From an uncultured Pelagibacteraceae bacterium (GTDB taxonomy: Bacteria; Pseudomonadota; Alphaproteobacteria; Pelagibacterales; Pelagibacteraceae): a DNA stretch of 64,000 nt. The DNA lies in the NCBI GenBank assembly GCA_902536085.1, contig CACAWF010000003.1, positions 1 through 64,000 of the forward strand. Reading direction: 5' to 3'. This document shows positions 10,188 through 20,233 of this stretch, piece by piece; position 1 is the stretch's first letter, and each line of letters opens with the position of its first letter. Position numbers and translations under genes: made by a program. The notes below the pieces were generated by a model that worked only from the letters and a program-made list of their open reading frames with translations, was not told the origin of the DNA and did not search any database.

Positions 10188-11297
10188 TTATAATGATAAA
10201 CCTCGATTAGAGATTATTTTACTGAATTTTTTTAATGCCTCGTTGTTCTTAATATTTTTTACAATTATTTCTTTGAATGGATCTAGATATTTATTTTTTT
10301 TAAAAAAACTATGAGTAGCATCAACACCTAAACTCATGATAGTATTTTCGGGTTTTCTGCTATTATAAAAATCATTTAATGCATAGCTATTTTTAATAGA
10401 AATACCTAAACCAACATAATATTTAATAATTTCTTTTAGTTTTTTTATATCCCTTAGAACTAGATTAAAACCTTGACCAGCTACAGGATGAATCGTGTGC
10501 AAACCCTCACCAAGAATTAATATATTTTTTTGATGATACTGTCGTCTTAAACTTAGAGAAATAGGATACGACTGAATATTACTAATAGTAACATCTTGTT
10601 TATTCTTCAACATTTCTACTATTTTGTTTTTAACCAAAGTTGTAATTTTTTTTGAATTTTTTTCGAAAAAATATTTTTTTACACTCCAAACAAAAGAGAA
10701 ATAATTTTTTGAAAAAGGAAGTATAGCTAATGGTCCTTCTTTTAAGAAGAATTGACTTGCATTGAGAGTCTTAAAACTATGGTTTACATAACCTGTAATG
10801 GCTACTTCTTTATAATCTTTCTTAATAGATCTTGTTTTTGTTATGTCATTGTAAATTTTAGATTGCCCACCCATACAAAGAATAACTAAATCATAATTTT
10901 TAAGTTCTTCTAAATTTTTTATATCTTTTCTAATTAACTTAATTTTATTTTTTGAAACTTCTTTCATTAATAAACTTTTAACTTTATCATTTTCAAAAAC
11001 ATACATGAGATTAGAATTAGCTTCGTTGAGATTTAAAAAATTTATTTTTCCCTTAGAAGTTTCGTAAAATAGTTCGATTTTTTTTGAAGGCCAGAAAAAC
11101 TTTTGTCCTAAGTTGGTAATATTTTGATTAATAAATTTGAGGTTCGCATCCGAAATGGCAGTAGTCCTATTATCTTTAATTTTTGTGCCTTTTTTAGCTA
11201 TTAAATTCACCTCTATGCCTGGCACTTTAGCTAAAACTGCTGCGGTCATTAAGCCTGAAAGACCGTTTCCGACAATGCATATTCTCTGTTTTATCAT
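10188..11297 (-). CDS. FAD-dependent ubiquinone-biosynthesis-type hydroxylase (UbiH/UbiF family)
   Basis: A 369-residue flavoprotein. The FAD-binding GNGLSG motif sits at the very start (CIVGNGLSGLMTAAV). A second flavin motif near residue 275 reads LGEGLHTIHPVAGQGFN, matching the GDAxHxxxPxxGQGxN signature of UbiH/UbiF/Coq6-type aromatic hydroxylases. Such enzymes hydroxylate the ubiquinone ring, but which carbon is modified cannot be told here. The sequence is divergent (GEG in place of GDA). I chose the ATG at 11297 because the family begins just before the FAD motif; the longer open frame to 11492 would run into the divergent ftsK. It is upstream of mnmE in the same run. Confidence 0.8.
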   Translation of the reverse strand: MIKQRICIVGNGLSGLMTAAVLAKVPGIEVNLIAKKGTKIKDNRTTAISDANLKFINQNITNLGQKFFWPSKKIELFYETSKGKINFLNLNEANSNLMYVFENDKVKSLLMKEVSKNKIKLIRKDIKNLEELKNYDLVILCMGGQSKIYNDITKTRSIKKDYKEVAITGYVNHSFKTLNASQFFLKEGPLAILPFSKNYFSFVWSVKKYFFEKNSKKITTLVKNKIVEMLKNKQDVTISNIQSYPISLSLRRQYHQKNILILGEGLHTIHPVAGQGFNLVLRDIKKLKEIIKYYVGLGISIKNSYALNDFYNSRKPENTIMSLGVDATHSFFKKNKYLDPFKEIIVKNIKNNEALKKFSKIISNRGLSL

Positions 11298-11352
11298 ATT
11301 AAAATTTTTAACACTTTCATAAAAATGGTAAAAAGTACGTAATCGATTCGTA

Positions 11353-13434
11353 ATGAATACAAACTTTTTAGATAGTGTAACAAATTTTTTGAAAAAGCGA
11401 ACCTTTGAATTACTGGGTATAATCTTAGTTTTATCAAGTGTCGCACTTGCAATCGCTTTTACAACATATTCTCCTGAAGATCCTTCATTCATTTATGGGG
11501 ATAGGAGCTTCGAGATCCAGAATTTTTTTGGGATTTATGGAAGTAGCATTGCAGATTTTTTATTGCAAAGTTTTGGTTTAACCTCTTTTTTATTATTACT
11601 TAACTTTTTATTCTGGGGGTTAGATTTAATAATAAAAAAGGAATTAAGAAGAATAATTTTAAAGTTATTTTTGGTTGTGGCTTATTTAACTGTAGGAACA
11701 GTTTTTATCTATTTAACCTTCAATAATTCTTTTTGGTTAATTGATAATGGAAATTCAGGCTTTGTTGGAAAAATAACATATAACTTTATTAATACTTGGG
11801 CTCCGTGGATTGATAATACATATTCAATTTATGGACTACTTTTATTAACTATAATTTTTTTTTCATTTTCAGCTGAAATAAATTATAAAAAAGTATTTTC
11901 AAATATTATTTCACTTTTTAGAAGAAAGCCTGTGGAAAATATTGAACCAGATTTTAGTAAAATTAATATTGAAGACCAACCACAGACCTTAGAAAAACCA
12001 CAGCAATCTTTTTCATTTGACACCGATACAAGTTCTCAAACAGAACAAGTTACCCCGAAAACTAAATATAAATTACCAGATATAAATTATTTAGAAAAAA
12101 ATTTATCTAAACTTAGTTCTGATGGAAATAAAAATCGTCCTGATGCTGAGTTTATGGAAAAAATATTGTTAGACTTTGGTATAGACGGAAAAATTAAAAC
12201 AATTAATAATGGTCCTGTAGTAAGCCTTTATGAGTTTGAACCAGCACCTGGTGTAAAAGTATCAAAAATAATTAATTTATCTGAGGATTTAGCAAGAAAT
12301 ACAAGTTCAACTTCTACAAGAGTTTCGGTTATTCCAGGAAAAAACACTGTTGGAATTGAAATTCCAAACGAGGAAAGGGAGAGCGTATCACTAAGAGAAA
12401 TTATTTCTTATGATAAATTTCAAAAGAAAGATGTAAGACTTCCGATAGCATTAGGTAAAAGTATTTCGGGAATGCCAATTGTTGGTGATTTAACATCAAT
12501 GCCTCATCTTTTAATTGCAGGTACCACTGGATCAGGAAAGTCTGTTTGTATAAATACTATAATCGTTTCACTGCTTTACAAACTTAGTCCAGATCTTTGT
12601 AAGTTTATTTTAATCGATCCAAAGATGTTAGAGCTATCCACTTACGAAGGAATACCTCATTTATTAACTCCAGTTATTACTGATGCTAAGAAAGCTACAT
12701 CAGCTTTATCCTGGACAGTAAAAGAAATGAACAGCAGATATAAATTGATGAGCAAGGTAGGAGTAAGAAACATTGATGGCTATAATGCTAAGCACAAACT
12801 TAAAATGCCTTACATCGTTGTGGTAGTTGACGAAATGTCAGACTTAATGCTTGTAGCTGGAAAGGAAATTGAAAACTACATCCAAAAATTATCCCAAATG
12901 GCTAGAGCTGCAGGTATTCATATCATCATGGCTACGCAAAGACCAAGTGTTGATGTAATAACAGGTACAATAAAAGCAAATTTTCCAACAAGAATATCTT
13001 TTCAAGTAAGTTCTAAAATTGACAGTAGAACTATTTTAGGGGAGCAGGGTGCTGAACAATTACTTGGGAAAGGAGACATGCTATTCATGTCATCAGCAAA
13101 CAGAATAGTTAGAATTCATGGCCCTTACGTTTCTGAACAAGAAATTGAGAAAATTACAAATTCGTTAAGAGCACAAGGAGAGCCAGATTATATGGAAGAA
13201 ATTACTGCTCAAGAAACAACTGAAAGCTCATTGACGCCTGGAAATGAAGGTGATGAGGATGAATTATTCAATCGAGCTGTAGAAATAATAAAAGCTGAAG
13301 GAAAGGCCTCTACAAGCTTCTTACAGAGAAAATTACAGATCGGATACAATAGAGCTGCTAGAATTATTGATATGATGGAAGAAAAAGGTATTGTTAGTAA
13401 GGCAAATCATGTTGGTAAACGTGAAGTTCTTTAG
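11353..13434 (+). CDS. ftsK: DNA translocase FtsK
   Basis: Septum-anchored motor that pumps chromosome dimers and terminus DNA at division. Four hydrophobic segments fall in roughly residues 18-165, followed by a short polar linker. Then come the alpha and beta motor domains with Walker A GTTGSGKS (about residue 391) and Walker B VVVVDEMSDL, and a C-terminal winged-helix gamma domain (FLQRKLQIGYNRAARIIDMM). At 693 residues it is compact because the linker is short, as in other streamlined genomes. It is divergent from the Ubi-type gene with only 55 bases between starts, and its 3' end overlaps lolA. Confidence 0.97.
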   Translation: MNTNFLDSVTNFLKKRTFELLGIILVLSSVALAIAFTTYSPEDPSFIYGDRSFEIQNFFGIYGSSIADFLLQSFGLTSFLLLLNFLFWGLDLIIKKELRRIILKLFLVVAYLTVGTVFIYLTFNNSFWLIDNGNSGFVGKITYNFINTWAPWIDNTYSIYGLLLLTIIFFSFSAEINYKKVFSNIISLFRRKPVENIEPDFSKINIEDQPQTLEKPQQSFSFDTDTSSQTEQVTPKTKYKLPDINYLEKNLSKLSSDGNKNRPDAEFMEKILLDFGIDGKIKTINNGPVVSLYEFEPAPGVKVSKIINLSEDLARNTSSTSTRVSVIPGKNTVGIEIPNEERESVSLREIISYDKFQKKDVRLPIALGKSISGMPIVGDLTSMPHLLIAGTTGSGKSVCINTIIVSLLYKLSPDLCKFILIDPKMLELSTYEGIPHLLTPVITDAKKATSALSWTVKEMNSRYKLMSKVGVRNIDGYNAKHKLKMPYIVVVVDEMSDLMLVAGKEIENYIQKLSQMARAAGIHIIMATQRPSVDVITGTIKANFPTRISFQVSSKIDSRTILGEQGAEQLLGKGDMLFMSSANRIVRIHGPYVSEQEIEKITNSLRAQGEPDYMEEITAQETTESSLTPGNEGDEDELFNRAVEIIKAEGKASTSFLQRKLQIGYNRAARIIDMMEEKGIVSKANHVGKREVL

Positions 13435-13978
13435 AAAAACATTTTTAATCTCGTTTATGCTATTAATAACAACGAGTTTATTAGCTGATGAAAAAGATAA
13501 AATAATTGCTCAATTAAATAATTTAAATTCTTTAGAATTTACATTTGATCAATTAATTAATGAAAAAACAGAAAAGGGTAGTTGTATTTTAGAGTTTCCT
13601 GGAAAATTAAAATGCAATTACTTTGATGACAAGAAAAAAGAACTAGTTATTAATAATAAGAGGTTAGCAATAACACAAAAGAGATATAATAAGACTTACC
13701 AGTATCCTATTTCAAAATCTCCATTTTTAAATATTTTATATAAAGATAAACTTTTAGAAATTGTGCAATCAGGGGAATTAGAATTAACTGATGAAATAAT
13801 TAAGCTTATTTATTTTGGTGATAACGAAATTACAGTTTTTTTTGATAAAAAAAATCTGGATTTGAAAGGATGGAAGATCAAAGATCAATACAACAATAAT
13901 ATAAATTTCTCCCTTAACATTGTTGCTAGAAATGACGTTTTTAAAAAGGGCACCTTTAAAGTACCTGAAATAAACTAA
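13409..13978 (+). CDS. lolA: Outer-membrane lipoprotein carrier protein LolA
   Basis: Periplasmic chaperone that ferries lipoproteins from the inner to the outer membrane. A signal peptide (KTFLISFMLLITTSLLA, then DEKDK) precedes a LolA-like body with LEFTFDQLINEKTEKGSCILEFPGKLKC and a later GWKIKDQYNN segment. I chose the ATG at 13409, inside the last 26 bases of ftsK; an in-frame GTG at 13421 would also work, and the TTG further upstream is less likely. ftsK-lolA is a conserved alphaproteobacterial pair. The 3' end overlaps the converging GNAT gene by 4 bases. Confidence 0.9.
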   Translation: MLVNVKFFRKTFLISFMLLITTSLLADEKDKIIAQLNNLNSLEFTFDQLINEKTEKGSCILEFPGKLKCNYFDDKKKELVINNKRLAITQKRYNKTYQYPISKSPFLNILYKDKLLEIVQSGELELTDEIIKLIYFGDNEITVFFDKKNLDLKGWKIKDQYNNNINFSLNIVARNDVFKKGTFKVPEIN

Positions 13979-14481
13979 GCTACAAAATCAATTTCTTCTT
14001 CTTTGAAAATTTCAAAGCCTTTGGATTTATAATTTTGTAATGCATGTTTGTGGTCTAAGCTACAAGTATGAACCCACATTCTACTAGGATTTTTTCTTGA
14101 TGCACTTGCGATAGCATGATTTACAAGTGTTGATCCAAGTTTCAAACCTCTGAATTCTTTAAGTACTCCTAAATTGATAAGCTCAACTTCATTTGATCCA
14201 GGGTGATATTCTTGTTCATAATATCCTACCAAATCTTCACCTTTTTTTAGAACATGTGTTTCTAAATTTTTATTTGTAACATACTTTACCCATTCGCTAT
14301 CAGACCAAAGCAATCTATCTCTCCAGTAATGATCTACACCTATTTGTTTATAAAAAAATCTATTTAAATGAAAATTATCTTTATTGTCTAAAATAATTTT
14401 GAAATTTTCTGGAAGATTTAAATCAACTGTTTTTGAAAAATCTTTAATTTCTAAGAAATATCTTTTTACTCTTGAAACCAT
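13975..14481 (-). CDS. GNAT-family N-acetyltransferase
   Basis: A 168-residue protein with the acetyl-CoA binding motif A of GNAT enzymes (LGVLKEFRGLKLGSTLVNHAI, about residues 105-125) followed by the C-terminal strand region ALQNYKSKGFEIFKEEE. The substrate is not identifiable. It is the last gene of the minus-strand his run, overlapping the HIT gene by one base, so it is probably co-transcribed with histidine biosynthesis. No functional link to histidine is evident. Confidence 0.85.
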   Translation of the reverse strand: MVSRVKRYFLEIKDFSKTVDLNLPENFKIILDNKDNFHLNRFFYKQIGVDHYWRDRLLWSDSEWVKYVTNKNLETHVLKKGEDLVGYYEQEYHPGSNEVELINLGVLKEFRGLKLGSTLVNHAIASASRKNPSRMWVHTCSLDHKHALQNYKSKGFEIFKEEEIDFVA

Positions 14482-14837
14482 CAGCTTACCATCTTTCCAA
14501 TCTTTTCACCTGCAAATATATGATAGTGTAAATGAGGAACTTCTTGACCACCATCGCTGCCAATATTTGTTAAAGCCCTGTAACCTTTGTCTTTTGCACC
14601 CATTAAGTTTGCGACGTGCGTCACGGCTTTGTTTAGCTCTACAATTTCTTTGTCAGAAGCTTTACTGTTGAAATCATTTAGATCTATGTATTCACCTTTG
14701 GGAATAACTAAAACATGAACTTTCTTTTGAGGATTGATATCATGAAAAGCTAAAACATGGTCATTTTCATAAACTTTTTTACACGGGATTTCACCTCTTA
14801 GAATTTTAGCAAATATATTATTTTTGTCGTAACTCAT
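14481..14837 (-). CDS. HIT-family nucleotide-binding protein (HinT-like)
   Basis: A 118-residue histidine-triad protein. The triad HxHxH occupies His102, His104 and His106 (in PHLHYHIFAG), and the N-terminus ILRGEIPCKKVYENDHVLAFHDI is typical of HinT-type purine nucleoside phosphoramidases. Substrates in the cell are not established for most members. It is translationally coupled to hisE upstream (4-base overlap) and to the GNAT gene downstream (1-base overlap). Confidence 0.92.
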   Translation of the reverse strand: MSYDKNNIFAKILRGEIPCKKVYENDHVLAFHDINPQKKVHVLVIPKGEYIDLNDFNSKASDKEIVELNKAVTHVANLMGAKDKGYRALTNIGSDGGQEVPHLHYHIFAGEKIGKMVS

Positions 14838-15106
14838 TTCTGTCTTTTCTTAAGTTCGCTCATCACATCTTCGATTTTTATGTTGTTAGCCTCTAAGTAA
14901 ACCATTAAATGATAAACCACATCAGCAGCTTCGTGTATCTTATTTGAATTTTTTTCCACAGATTCTATTAATTCGCCTATTTCCTCTTTTACTTTTGCAA
15001 CACTTAGGTTTTTATCGTTCAAAAGTTTATTAGTATAAGACTTGTCCGGAGAAGAATTTTTTCTCTCTCTGATTGTTTTGATTAATTGTTCTAAGTTTTC
15101 AAACAT
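14834..15106 (-). CDS. hisE: Phosphoribosyl-ATP pyrophosphohydrolase
   Basis: Second step of histidine synthesis: removes pyrophosphate from phosphoribosyl-ATP. The 90-residue all-helical protein shows the MazG-like metal-binding motif [12 protein letters not shown] and the partner [14 protein letters not shown]. It is a stand-alone HisE, not fused to HisI, and no hisI is present in the window. It overlaps hisF by 8 bases upstream and the HIT gene by 4 bases downstream. Confidence 0.96.
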   Translation of the reverse strand: MFENLEQLIKTIRERKNSSPDKSYTNKLLNDKNLSVAKVKEEIGELIESVEKNSNKIHEAADVVYHLMVYLEANNIKIEDVMSELKKRQK

Positions 15107-15866
15107 TTGTTAACCTTACTGATACATTTTTAGAATTCAAATATTCTTTAGCATCTTTGATTTTATATTCGCCATAATGAAAAATAGAAGCCGCTAAAAC
15201 TGCACTTGCTCCACCTTTAACTATGCCATCATATAAGTGATCTAGAGTTCCAACTCCACCGGAAGCTATCACTGGAATATTAGTACTATTTGTAATTGTT
15301 TTTAATAAATCAACATCGTAACCAGATTTAGTTCCATCTTTATCCATCGAAGTTAATAAGATTTCTCCGGCTCCATTTTCTTCTACTTTTTTAGCAAAAT
15401 CCACTGCATCGATACCAGTTTTATTTCTGCCACCGTGTGTAAACACTTCCCATTTATTTTCTGAAACTTTTTTTGCGTCGATCGCAACGACAATGCATTG
15501 AGATCCAAATTTTTTTGAAGCTTCCTTAACAAAGTCGACATTCTTTACAGCAGCAGTATTAATAGAAACTTTATCTGCACCAGCTAACAATAAATCAGTA
15601 ATATTTTGAATAGTTCTAACTCCACCTCCAACAGTTAAAGGAACGAAACATGCTTTCGCAGTTTTTCTAACAATATCAATAATCGTTTCTCTATTCTCAT
15701 TTGAAGCGGTAATATCAAGAAAACAAATCTCGTCAGCGCCACCGTCACTGTAAATTTTAGCTTGCTCGACTGGATCTCCGGCATCTTTTAATTCAACAAA
15801 GTTAATGCCTTTGACAACTCTTCCATTCTTAACATCAAGACAAGGTATAATTCTATTTTTAAGCAT
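15099..15866 (-). CDS. hisF: Imidazole glycerol phosphate synthase cyclase subunit HisF
   Basis: Uses ammonia delivered by HisH to form imidazole glycerol phosphate and AICAR. It is a (beta/alpha)8 barrel of 255 residues. The first catalytic aspartate is in [14 protein letters not shown] (Asp11). The second half carries [16 protein letters not shown] with the second catalytic aspartate, and phosphate-binding loops include GGGVRT and [10 protein letters not shown]. It overlaps hisA and hisE by 8 bases each, so the run is tightly coupled. Confidence 0.98.
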   Translation of the reverse strand: MLKNRIIPCLDVKNGRVVKGINFVELKDAGDPVEQAKIYSDGGADEICFLDITASNENRETIIDIVRKTAKACFVPLTVGGGVRTIQNITDLLLAGADKVSINTAAVKNVDFVKEASKKFGSQCIVVAIDAKKVSENKWEVFTHGGRNKTGIDAVDFAKKVEENGAGEILLTSMDKDGTKSGYDVDLLKTITNSTNIPVIASGGVGTLDHLYDGIVKGGASAVLAASIFHYGEYKIKDAKEYLNSKNVSVRLTNV

Positions 15867-16584
15867 TTATCTCCTTTGCTAACTCATCAAGTTTAATATC
15901 ACCATCGTAAATAGCTTTACCAACAATGATGCCCTCAATTTTTTTATTATTTAACTCTTTAGCTTTCTTAATATCTCTTATTGAAGAAACGCCTCCTGAA
16001 ATCACAACAGGACAATTAGAAAGCTCTGCAATTTTAACTGTCTCTTCATAGTTAGGGCTAGTTTTCATTCCATCTCTATTTATGTCTGTAAAAATAATCC
16101 TGCTTACGCCAAAATCATTTACTTCTTTTAAAAAATCTGTGGTTTTAATTTCTAAATTCTCTTTCCATCCTGATACAGAAAGGTTTCCATCTTTTGCGTC
16201 TAATCCCAACGCAATTTGATTTTTAAAATTTTCACAAGCTTTTTTTAAAAATTCTTTATTTTTTATTGCTCCACTTCCTAAAATTACTTTTTCAACTCCT
16301 GCATCAATGTATTGATTAACACTATCTAAATTTCTTACACCTCCACCTATTTCAATCTTTAAATCATACTTGCTGACTATCTTCTTAATAATATCCAAGT
16401 TTACAGTCTTTCCAGTTAAGGCCCCGTCTAAATCAACAATGTGTAAATTTTTAAAACCATGATCTTTGTATTTACCGGCTTGATCGATAGGTGAAGTTTC
16501 ATACTCAGTTTTGTTTTCAAAATTTCCTTTAATTAATCTTACGCATTTCTTATCCTTAATATCTATAGCAGGAAATATTTTCAT
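15859..16584 (-). CDS. hisA: ProFAR isomerase HisA
   Basis: Amadori isomerase converting ProFAR to PRFAR. It is a (beta/alpha)8 barrel of 241 residues homologous to HisF. The catalytic Asp8 lies in [17 protein letters not shown] and the second aspartate in [13 protein letters not shown]. Phosphate loops GGGVRN and SGGVSSI are visible. It sits between hisH (1-base overlap) and hisF (8-base overlap). Confidence 0.98.
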   Translation of the reverse strand: MKIFPAIDIKDKKCVRLIKGNFENKTEYETSPIDQAGKYKDHGFKNLHIVDLDGALTGKTVNLDIIKKIVSKYDLKIEIGGGVRNLDSVNQYIDAGVEKVILGSGAIKNKEFLKKACENFKNQIALGLDAKDGNLSVSGWKENLEIKTTDFLKEVNDFGVSRIIFTDINRDGMKTSPNYEETVKIAELSNCPVVISGGVSSIRDIKKAKELNNKKIEGIIVGKAIYDGDIKLDELAKEINA

Positions 16585-17213
16585 TATAATTTTAAAAAGT
16601 TATCAATTATTTTTAATCCTGTTTTATCACTTTTCTCAGGGTGAAACTGTGTTCCAAACAAATTATCTCTTTCAACAGAGCAGACAATTTTTGAAGAATA
16701 GTCTGTTGTTGCTGAAATAACTGATTTATCTTCAGGAATAAACTCATAACTATGAACAAAATACATATGAGATTTATTTTTTATATCTTTAAATATCTTA
16801 CTCTCTTTTTGAATTTCAATTTCATTCCAACCAATATGTGGAAGTTTAAATTTTCCCTTTTGATTATCAATTTTGGAAACTTTGCCAGAAATCCAACCTA
16901 ACCCCCTTGTTTCTTCTTCTTCATATCCAATATCTGCGAACATTTGTAAGCCTACACAAATTCCTAATAAGGGTTTCTTATTTATAATTGCAAAATCTTT
17001 AAGCGTGTCTACTAATCCAGAAATACTATTTAGAGAGTCAACACAACTTTTAAAAGAACCTTGCCCTGGCAAAACAATCTTGTCACAAGACTTAATTTTA
17101 TTAATGTCTGAAGTTACCTCTAGATTAACTTTACCTTTAGCTACCTCTGTAAAAGAATTTATGACAGAGCTAATATTGCCCGATTGGTAGTCAACAATTG
17201 TGACGTTCATCAA
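16584..17213 (-). CDS. hisH: Imidazole glycerol phosphate synthase glutaminase subunit HisH
   Basis: Class I glutamine amidotransferase that feeds ammonia to HisF. The nucleophile cysteine is in PLLGICVGLQMF and the His-Glu pair in LFGTQFHPEKS, completing the triad. The oxyanion-region PGQGSF is present. At 209 residues it is of normal length. It follows hisB after two bases and overlaps hisA by one. Confidence 0.97.
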   Translation of the reverse strand: MMNVTIVDYQSGNISSVINSFTEVAKGKVNLEVTSDINKIKSCDKIVLPGQGSFKSCVDSLNSISGLVDTLKDFAIINKKPLLGICVGLQMFADIGYEEEETRGLGWISGKVSKIDNQKGKFKLPHIGWNEIEIQKESKIFKDIKNKSHMYFVHSYEFIPEDKSVISATTDYSSKIVCSVERDNLFGTQFHPEKSDKTGLKIIDNFLKL

Positions 17214-17215
17214 TT

Positions 17216-17806
17216 TTAAATAGAGCCTTTTGTCGAAGGTATTGAGTTTTTAATTCTTTTATCAATCGCTAAAGCATCTTTTAGTGATCTAGCTAAACCT
17301 TTGTAACATGACTCAATCTTGTGGTGACTATTTTCACCGTAAATATTTTCTATGTGTAATGTAACTCCAGCAGATTGTGAAAAAGCTTGGAACCACTCTT
17401 TAAATAATTCTGTGTCCATCTCACCAAGTTTCTCAACCGGCAGATTTACTTTCCAGATTAAATAAGGTCTATTCGACACATCTATTGAAACTCGGCTTAG
17501 AGTTTCATCCATAGGAATCATTGTTGAAGCATATCTTGTAATTCCTTTTCGATTACCTGCTGCCTTTTTAATAGCCTCTCCAATTGCTATACCTGTATCT
17601 TCAGTAGTGTGGTGTAAATCTATGTGTGTGTCACCTTTTGCTTTAACTTCCAAGTCTATAAGAGAGTGTTTTGATAATTGCTCCAACATGTGGTCTAAAA
17701 AGCCTATTCCAGTTTTAATTTTATACTTACCTTTTCCGTCTAGATTGACCGCGACAGAAATACTTGTTTCTTTTGTTTTCCTAGTTATTCTTGCTTTTCT
17801 ACTCAT
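17216..17806 (-). CDS. hisB: Imidazoleglycerol-phosphate dehydratase HisB
   Basis: Manganese-dependent dehydratase of histidine synthesis. It is the monofunctional 196-residue form, without the histidinol-phosphatase domain of the E. coli fusion. Metal-binding histidine clusters appear as [29 protein letters not shown] and [20 protein letters not shown]. It is the first gene of the minus-strand his run and diverges from hslV across a 96-base intergenic region that should hold both promoters. Confidence 0.98.
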   Translation of the reverse strand: MSRKARITRKTKETSISVAVNLDGKGKYKIKTGIGFLDHMLEQLSKHSLIDLEVKAKGDTHIDLHHTTEDTGIAIGEAIKKAAGNRKGITRYASTMIPMDETLSRVSIDVSNRPYLIWKVNLPVEKLGEMDTELFKEWFQAFSQSAGVTLHIENIYGENSHHKIESCYKGLARSLKDALAIDKRIKNSIPSTKGSI

Positions 17807-17902
17807 AAAGTATGCCTGATTTATCTTTGATATATATTTAATTGGTCATTTTATCAATAAATCACTATTGAAGATTGCAAATTAATCTCCACATATAACT
17901 TC

Positions 17903-18442
17903 ATGAATACAGCTGAAAAATGGCACGGTACTACAATTGTCCTTTTGAGAAAGGGTGGAGAAACCGTTGTAGCAGGCGATGGTCAAGTTAGTCTTGGTAA
18001 TACAGTTTTAAAAAGCAAGGCTAAGAAAGTTAGAAAAATCGATAGCAGAGGAGTAATCGCTGGATTTGCTGGCTCAACTGCAGACGCTCTTACTTTATTT
18101 GAGAGACTTGAAGCAAAATTAGAAAAACATGCTGGCAACTTACAAAGGGCAGCTGTTGAGTTAGCTAAAGATTGGAGAAGTGATAAATTCTTAAGAAGAT
18201 TAGAAGCGTTAATGGCAGTGGCAGATAAGAACCACAGCTTTATTATTTCTGGAACTGGTGATGTATTAGAGCCAGAAGATGGAATAATTGGAATTGGGTC
18301 CGGAGGAAACTATGCTCTTGCAGCTGCAAAAGTATTAATAGAGACTGATATGAAAGCAGAGGAGATAGCGAGAAAATCTTTAAAAGTAGCATCAGACATC
18401 TGTGTGTTTACAAACAATAACGTAACAATGGAAAAAATTTAA
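17903..18442 (+). CDS. hslV: ATP-dependent protease peptidase subunit HslV
   Basis: Threonine protease that forms the double-hexamer core of the HslVU protease. The catalytic nucleophile is the first Thr of TTIVLLRKG; here it is residue 10, so a nine-residue propeptide (MNTAEKWHG) must be removed. Further family motifs are [22 protein letters not shown] and [17 protein letters not shown]. The 179-residue length is standard. hslU begins at the very next base after the stop. Confidence 0.98.
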   Translation: MNTAEKWHGTTIVLLRKGGETVVAGDGQVSLGNTVLKSKAKKVRKIDSRGVIAGFAGSTADALTLFERLEAKLEKHAGNLQRAAVELAKDWRSDKFLRRLEALMAVADKNHSFIISGTGDVLEPEDGIIGIGSGGNYALAAAKVLIETDMKAEEIARKSLKVASDICVFTNNNVTMEKI

Positions 18443-19819
18443 ATGTCTAAATCAAAAAAAGAAACAAATTTAAAACTAGTAAAAGGATCTAAAGCTGACA
18501 GTTCAAAGGTCAGCGCGCTTTCTCCTAGAGAAATAGTTTCAGAGTTAGATAGATATGTAATCGGTCAAAAAGAAGCAAAAAAAGCTGTTGCTGTTGCATT
18601 AAGAAATAGGTGGAGAAGACAAGCTCTTACTGATGAAATGAGAGACGAAGTGTTACCAAAAAATATACTTATGATAGGTCCGACAGGGGTAGGTAAAACT
18701 GAAATATCAAGAAGACTCTCTAAGTTAGCTGAGGCACCTTTCATAAAAGTTGAGGCAACTAGATTTACTGAAGTAGGGTATGTAGGTAGAGATGTTGAGC
18801 AAATCGTTAGAGATTTAATAGAAATTGCCATAGCAATGGAAAGAGAGAGAAAAAGAAAAGAAGTTAAAGCTAAAGCTGAATTAAAAGCAGAGGAAAAGGT
18901 TTTAGATGCTTTGGTTGGGAATAAAGCAAGTGTAGCTACAAGAGAAAGTTTTAGAAAAAGACTAAGAGATGGAGACTTAGACAATAACGAAATCGAAATA
19001 GAAGTTCAGGATGTATCCTCTGGATTACAAAGTTTTGAAATACCCGGCATGCCTGGAGGAAATGTTGGTATGGTTAATCTCGGAGATATCCTTGGAAAAT
19101 CTATGGGGAACAAAAAAGGTAAAAAGAAAAAAATGACTGTTAAAGAGTCTCACGGGATTTTAGTAGCTCAAGAGTCGGATAAAATGATTGAAGAAGATAA
19201 AATTATTAAAGAAGCTAAAAAGGCTACTGAGGAAAACGGAATAGTATTTCTAGATGAAATTGACAAAGTTTCTGCAAGAAGCGATAGAGTTGGAGGAGAC
19301 GTATCTAGAGAAGGTGTTCAAAGAGATCTATTGCCTTTGATTGAAGGAACAACAGTAAGTACTAAACACGGACCAATTAAAACTGACCATATCTTGTTTA
19401 TAGCATCAGGGGCTTTCCAATTAGCAAAGCCATCTGACTTATTACCTGAACTACAAGGTAGGTTACCTATAAGAGTCGAATTAAAAGCTCTTAATGAGGA
19501 GGATTTTAAAAGAATTCTTAAGGAACCTGATAACAGTTTAATAAAACAATATAAAGCTTTATTAAAAACAGAAGAAGTTAATCTTGAATTTTCAGAGGAT
19601 GGTATTGATATGTTGGCTAAAATTTCTGCGGAGGTTAATTCATCTGTAGAAAATATCGGTGCGAGAAGACTTCACACAATTATTGAAAAAGTTTTAGATG
19701 ATATAAGTTTTAACGCTACTGATAAAGCTGGTGAAACTATTACAGTTGATAAAAAATTTGTTCAAGACAATTTAGGAAATTTAGTAAAAGATACTGATTT
19801 ATCAAAATTTATATTATAA
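18443..19819 (+). CDS. hslU: ATP-dependent protease ATPase subunit HslU
   Basis: AAA+ unfoldase partner of HslV. It contains Walker A GPTGVGKT at about residues 79-86, Walker [10 protein letters not shown], the pore motif GYVGRD, and the C-terminal [18 protein letters not shown] with the HslV-activating tail ending LSKFIL. At 458 residues it retains the intermediate I domain (Lys/Glu-rich segment). It starts directly after hslV, and its last bases overlap the converging Smr gene by 6. Confidence 0.98.
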   Translation: MSKSKKETNLKLVKGSKADSSKVSALSPREIVSELDRYVIGQKEAKKAVAVALRNRWRRQALTDEMRDEVLPKNILMIGPTGVGKTEISRRLSKLAEAPFIKVEATRFTEVGYVGRDVEQIVRDLIEIAIAMERERKRKEVKAKAELKAEEKVLDALVGNKASVATRESFRKRLRDGDLDNNEIEIEVQDVSSGLQSFEIPGMPGGNVGMVNLGDILGKSMGNKKGKKKKMTVKESHGILVAQESDKMIEEDKIIKEAKKATEENGIVFLDEIDKVSARSDRVGGDVSREGVQRDLLPLIEGTTVSTKHGPIKTDHILFIASGAFQLAKPSDLLPELQGRLPIRVELKALNEEDFKRILKEPDNSLIKQYKALLKTEEVNLEFSEDGIDMLAKISAEVNSSVENIGARRLHTIIEKVLDDISFNATDKAGETITVDKKFVQDNLGNLVKDTDLSKFIL

Positions 19820-20233
19820 ATTTTTTAATTTAATCAATATAGCGCCTTCACCACCATCTTTAATATCGGCTTGTGCGATAGAAATTATTAAACTGCTTAA
19901 TTCCTCACTAGATTTTATAAATTCAGGAACTGAATATCTCAAAGTTCCAAGATTTTTTGAGATGTAAATATCTTTATCATTAGTTGAATGTAATCCTTTT
20001 CCAGTAATTAATAATATTTCTTTATATTTATTTTCTTTACACAAAAATATGATCTCTTTCACCTTTCTGTTGGCATCTTCTAACGTATACCCGTGAAGAT
20101 CGTATTTAAATCTTTCTTTTCTTTGATTTTTATTAGAATAATTTTTATCTTTATCGAAAATATCGGATGGATTTTTTATATATTCTTCCCAAGCTTTTTT
20201 GTCATCTTGGTCTAGATCTTTTTTTTTGATCAC
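19814..20233 (-). CDS. Smr-domain protein
   Basis: A 139-residue protein with a C-terminal Smr (small MutS-related) domain. The characteristic [14 protein letters not shown] and ITGKGLHS loops are visible, and the [10 protein letters not shown] end matches the family. Smr domains are nucleic-acid nicking or binding modules; stand-alone bacterial Smr proteins have been linked to RNA cleavage and ribosome rescue, but the role here is not known. The N-terminus is charged and probably disordered. It follows the Tim44-like gene with a 1-base overlap. Confidence 0.9.
   Translation of the reverse strand: MIKKKDLDQDDKKAWEEYIKNPSDIFDKDKNYSNKNQRKERFKYDLHGYTLEDANRKVKEIIFLCKENKYKEILLITGKGLHSTNDKDIYISKNLGTLRYSVPEFIKSSEELSSLIISIAQADIKDGGEGAILIKLKNL

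Noticed and set aside
11298..11492. N-terminal extension of the Ubi-type hydroxylase
   Set aside because: It would add 65 residues before the FAD motif, which normally lies at the very N-terminus, and would overlap the divergent ftsK coding sequence.
17807..17902. Heat-shock promoter for hslVU
   Set aside because: I looked for a sigma-32-type -35/-10 pair in the hisB-hslV gap and found no convincing match.
18565..18984. Minus-strand open frame of 139 codons inside hslU
   Set aside because: Serine/leucine-rich translation of the antisense of a conserved gene; a shadow frame.
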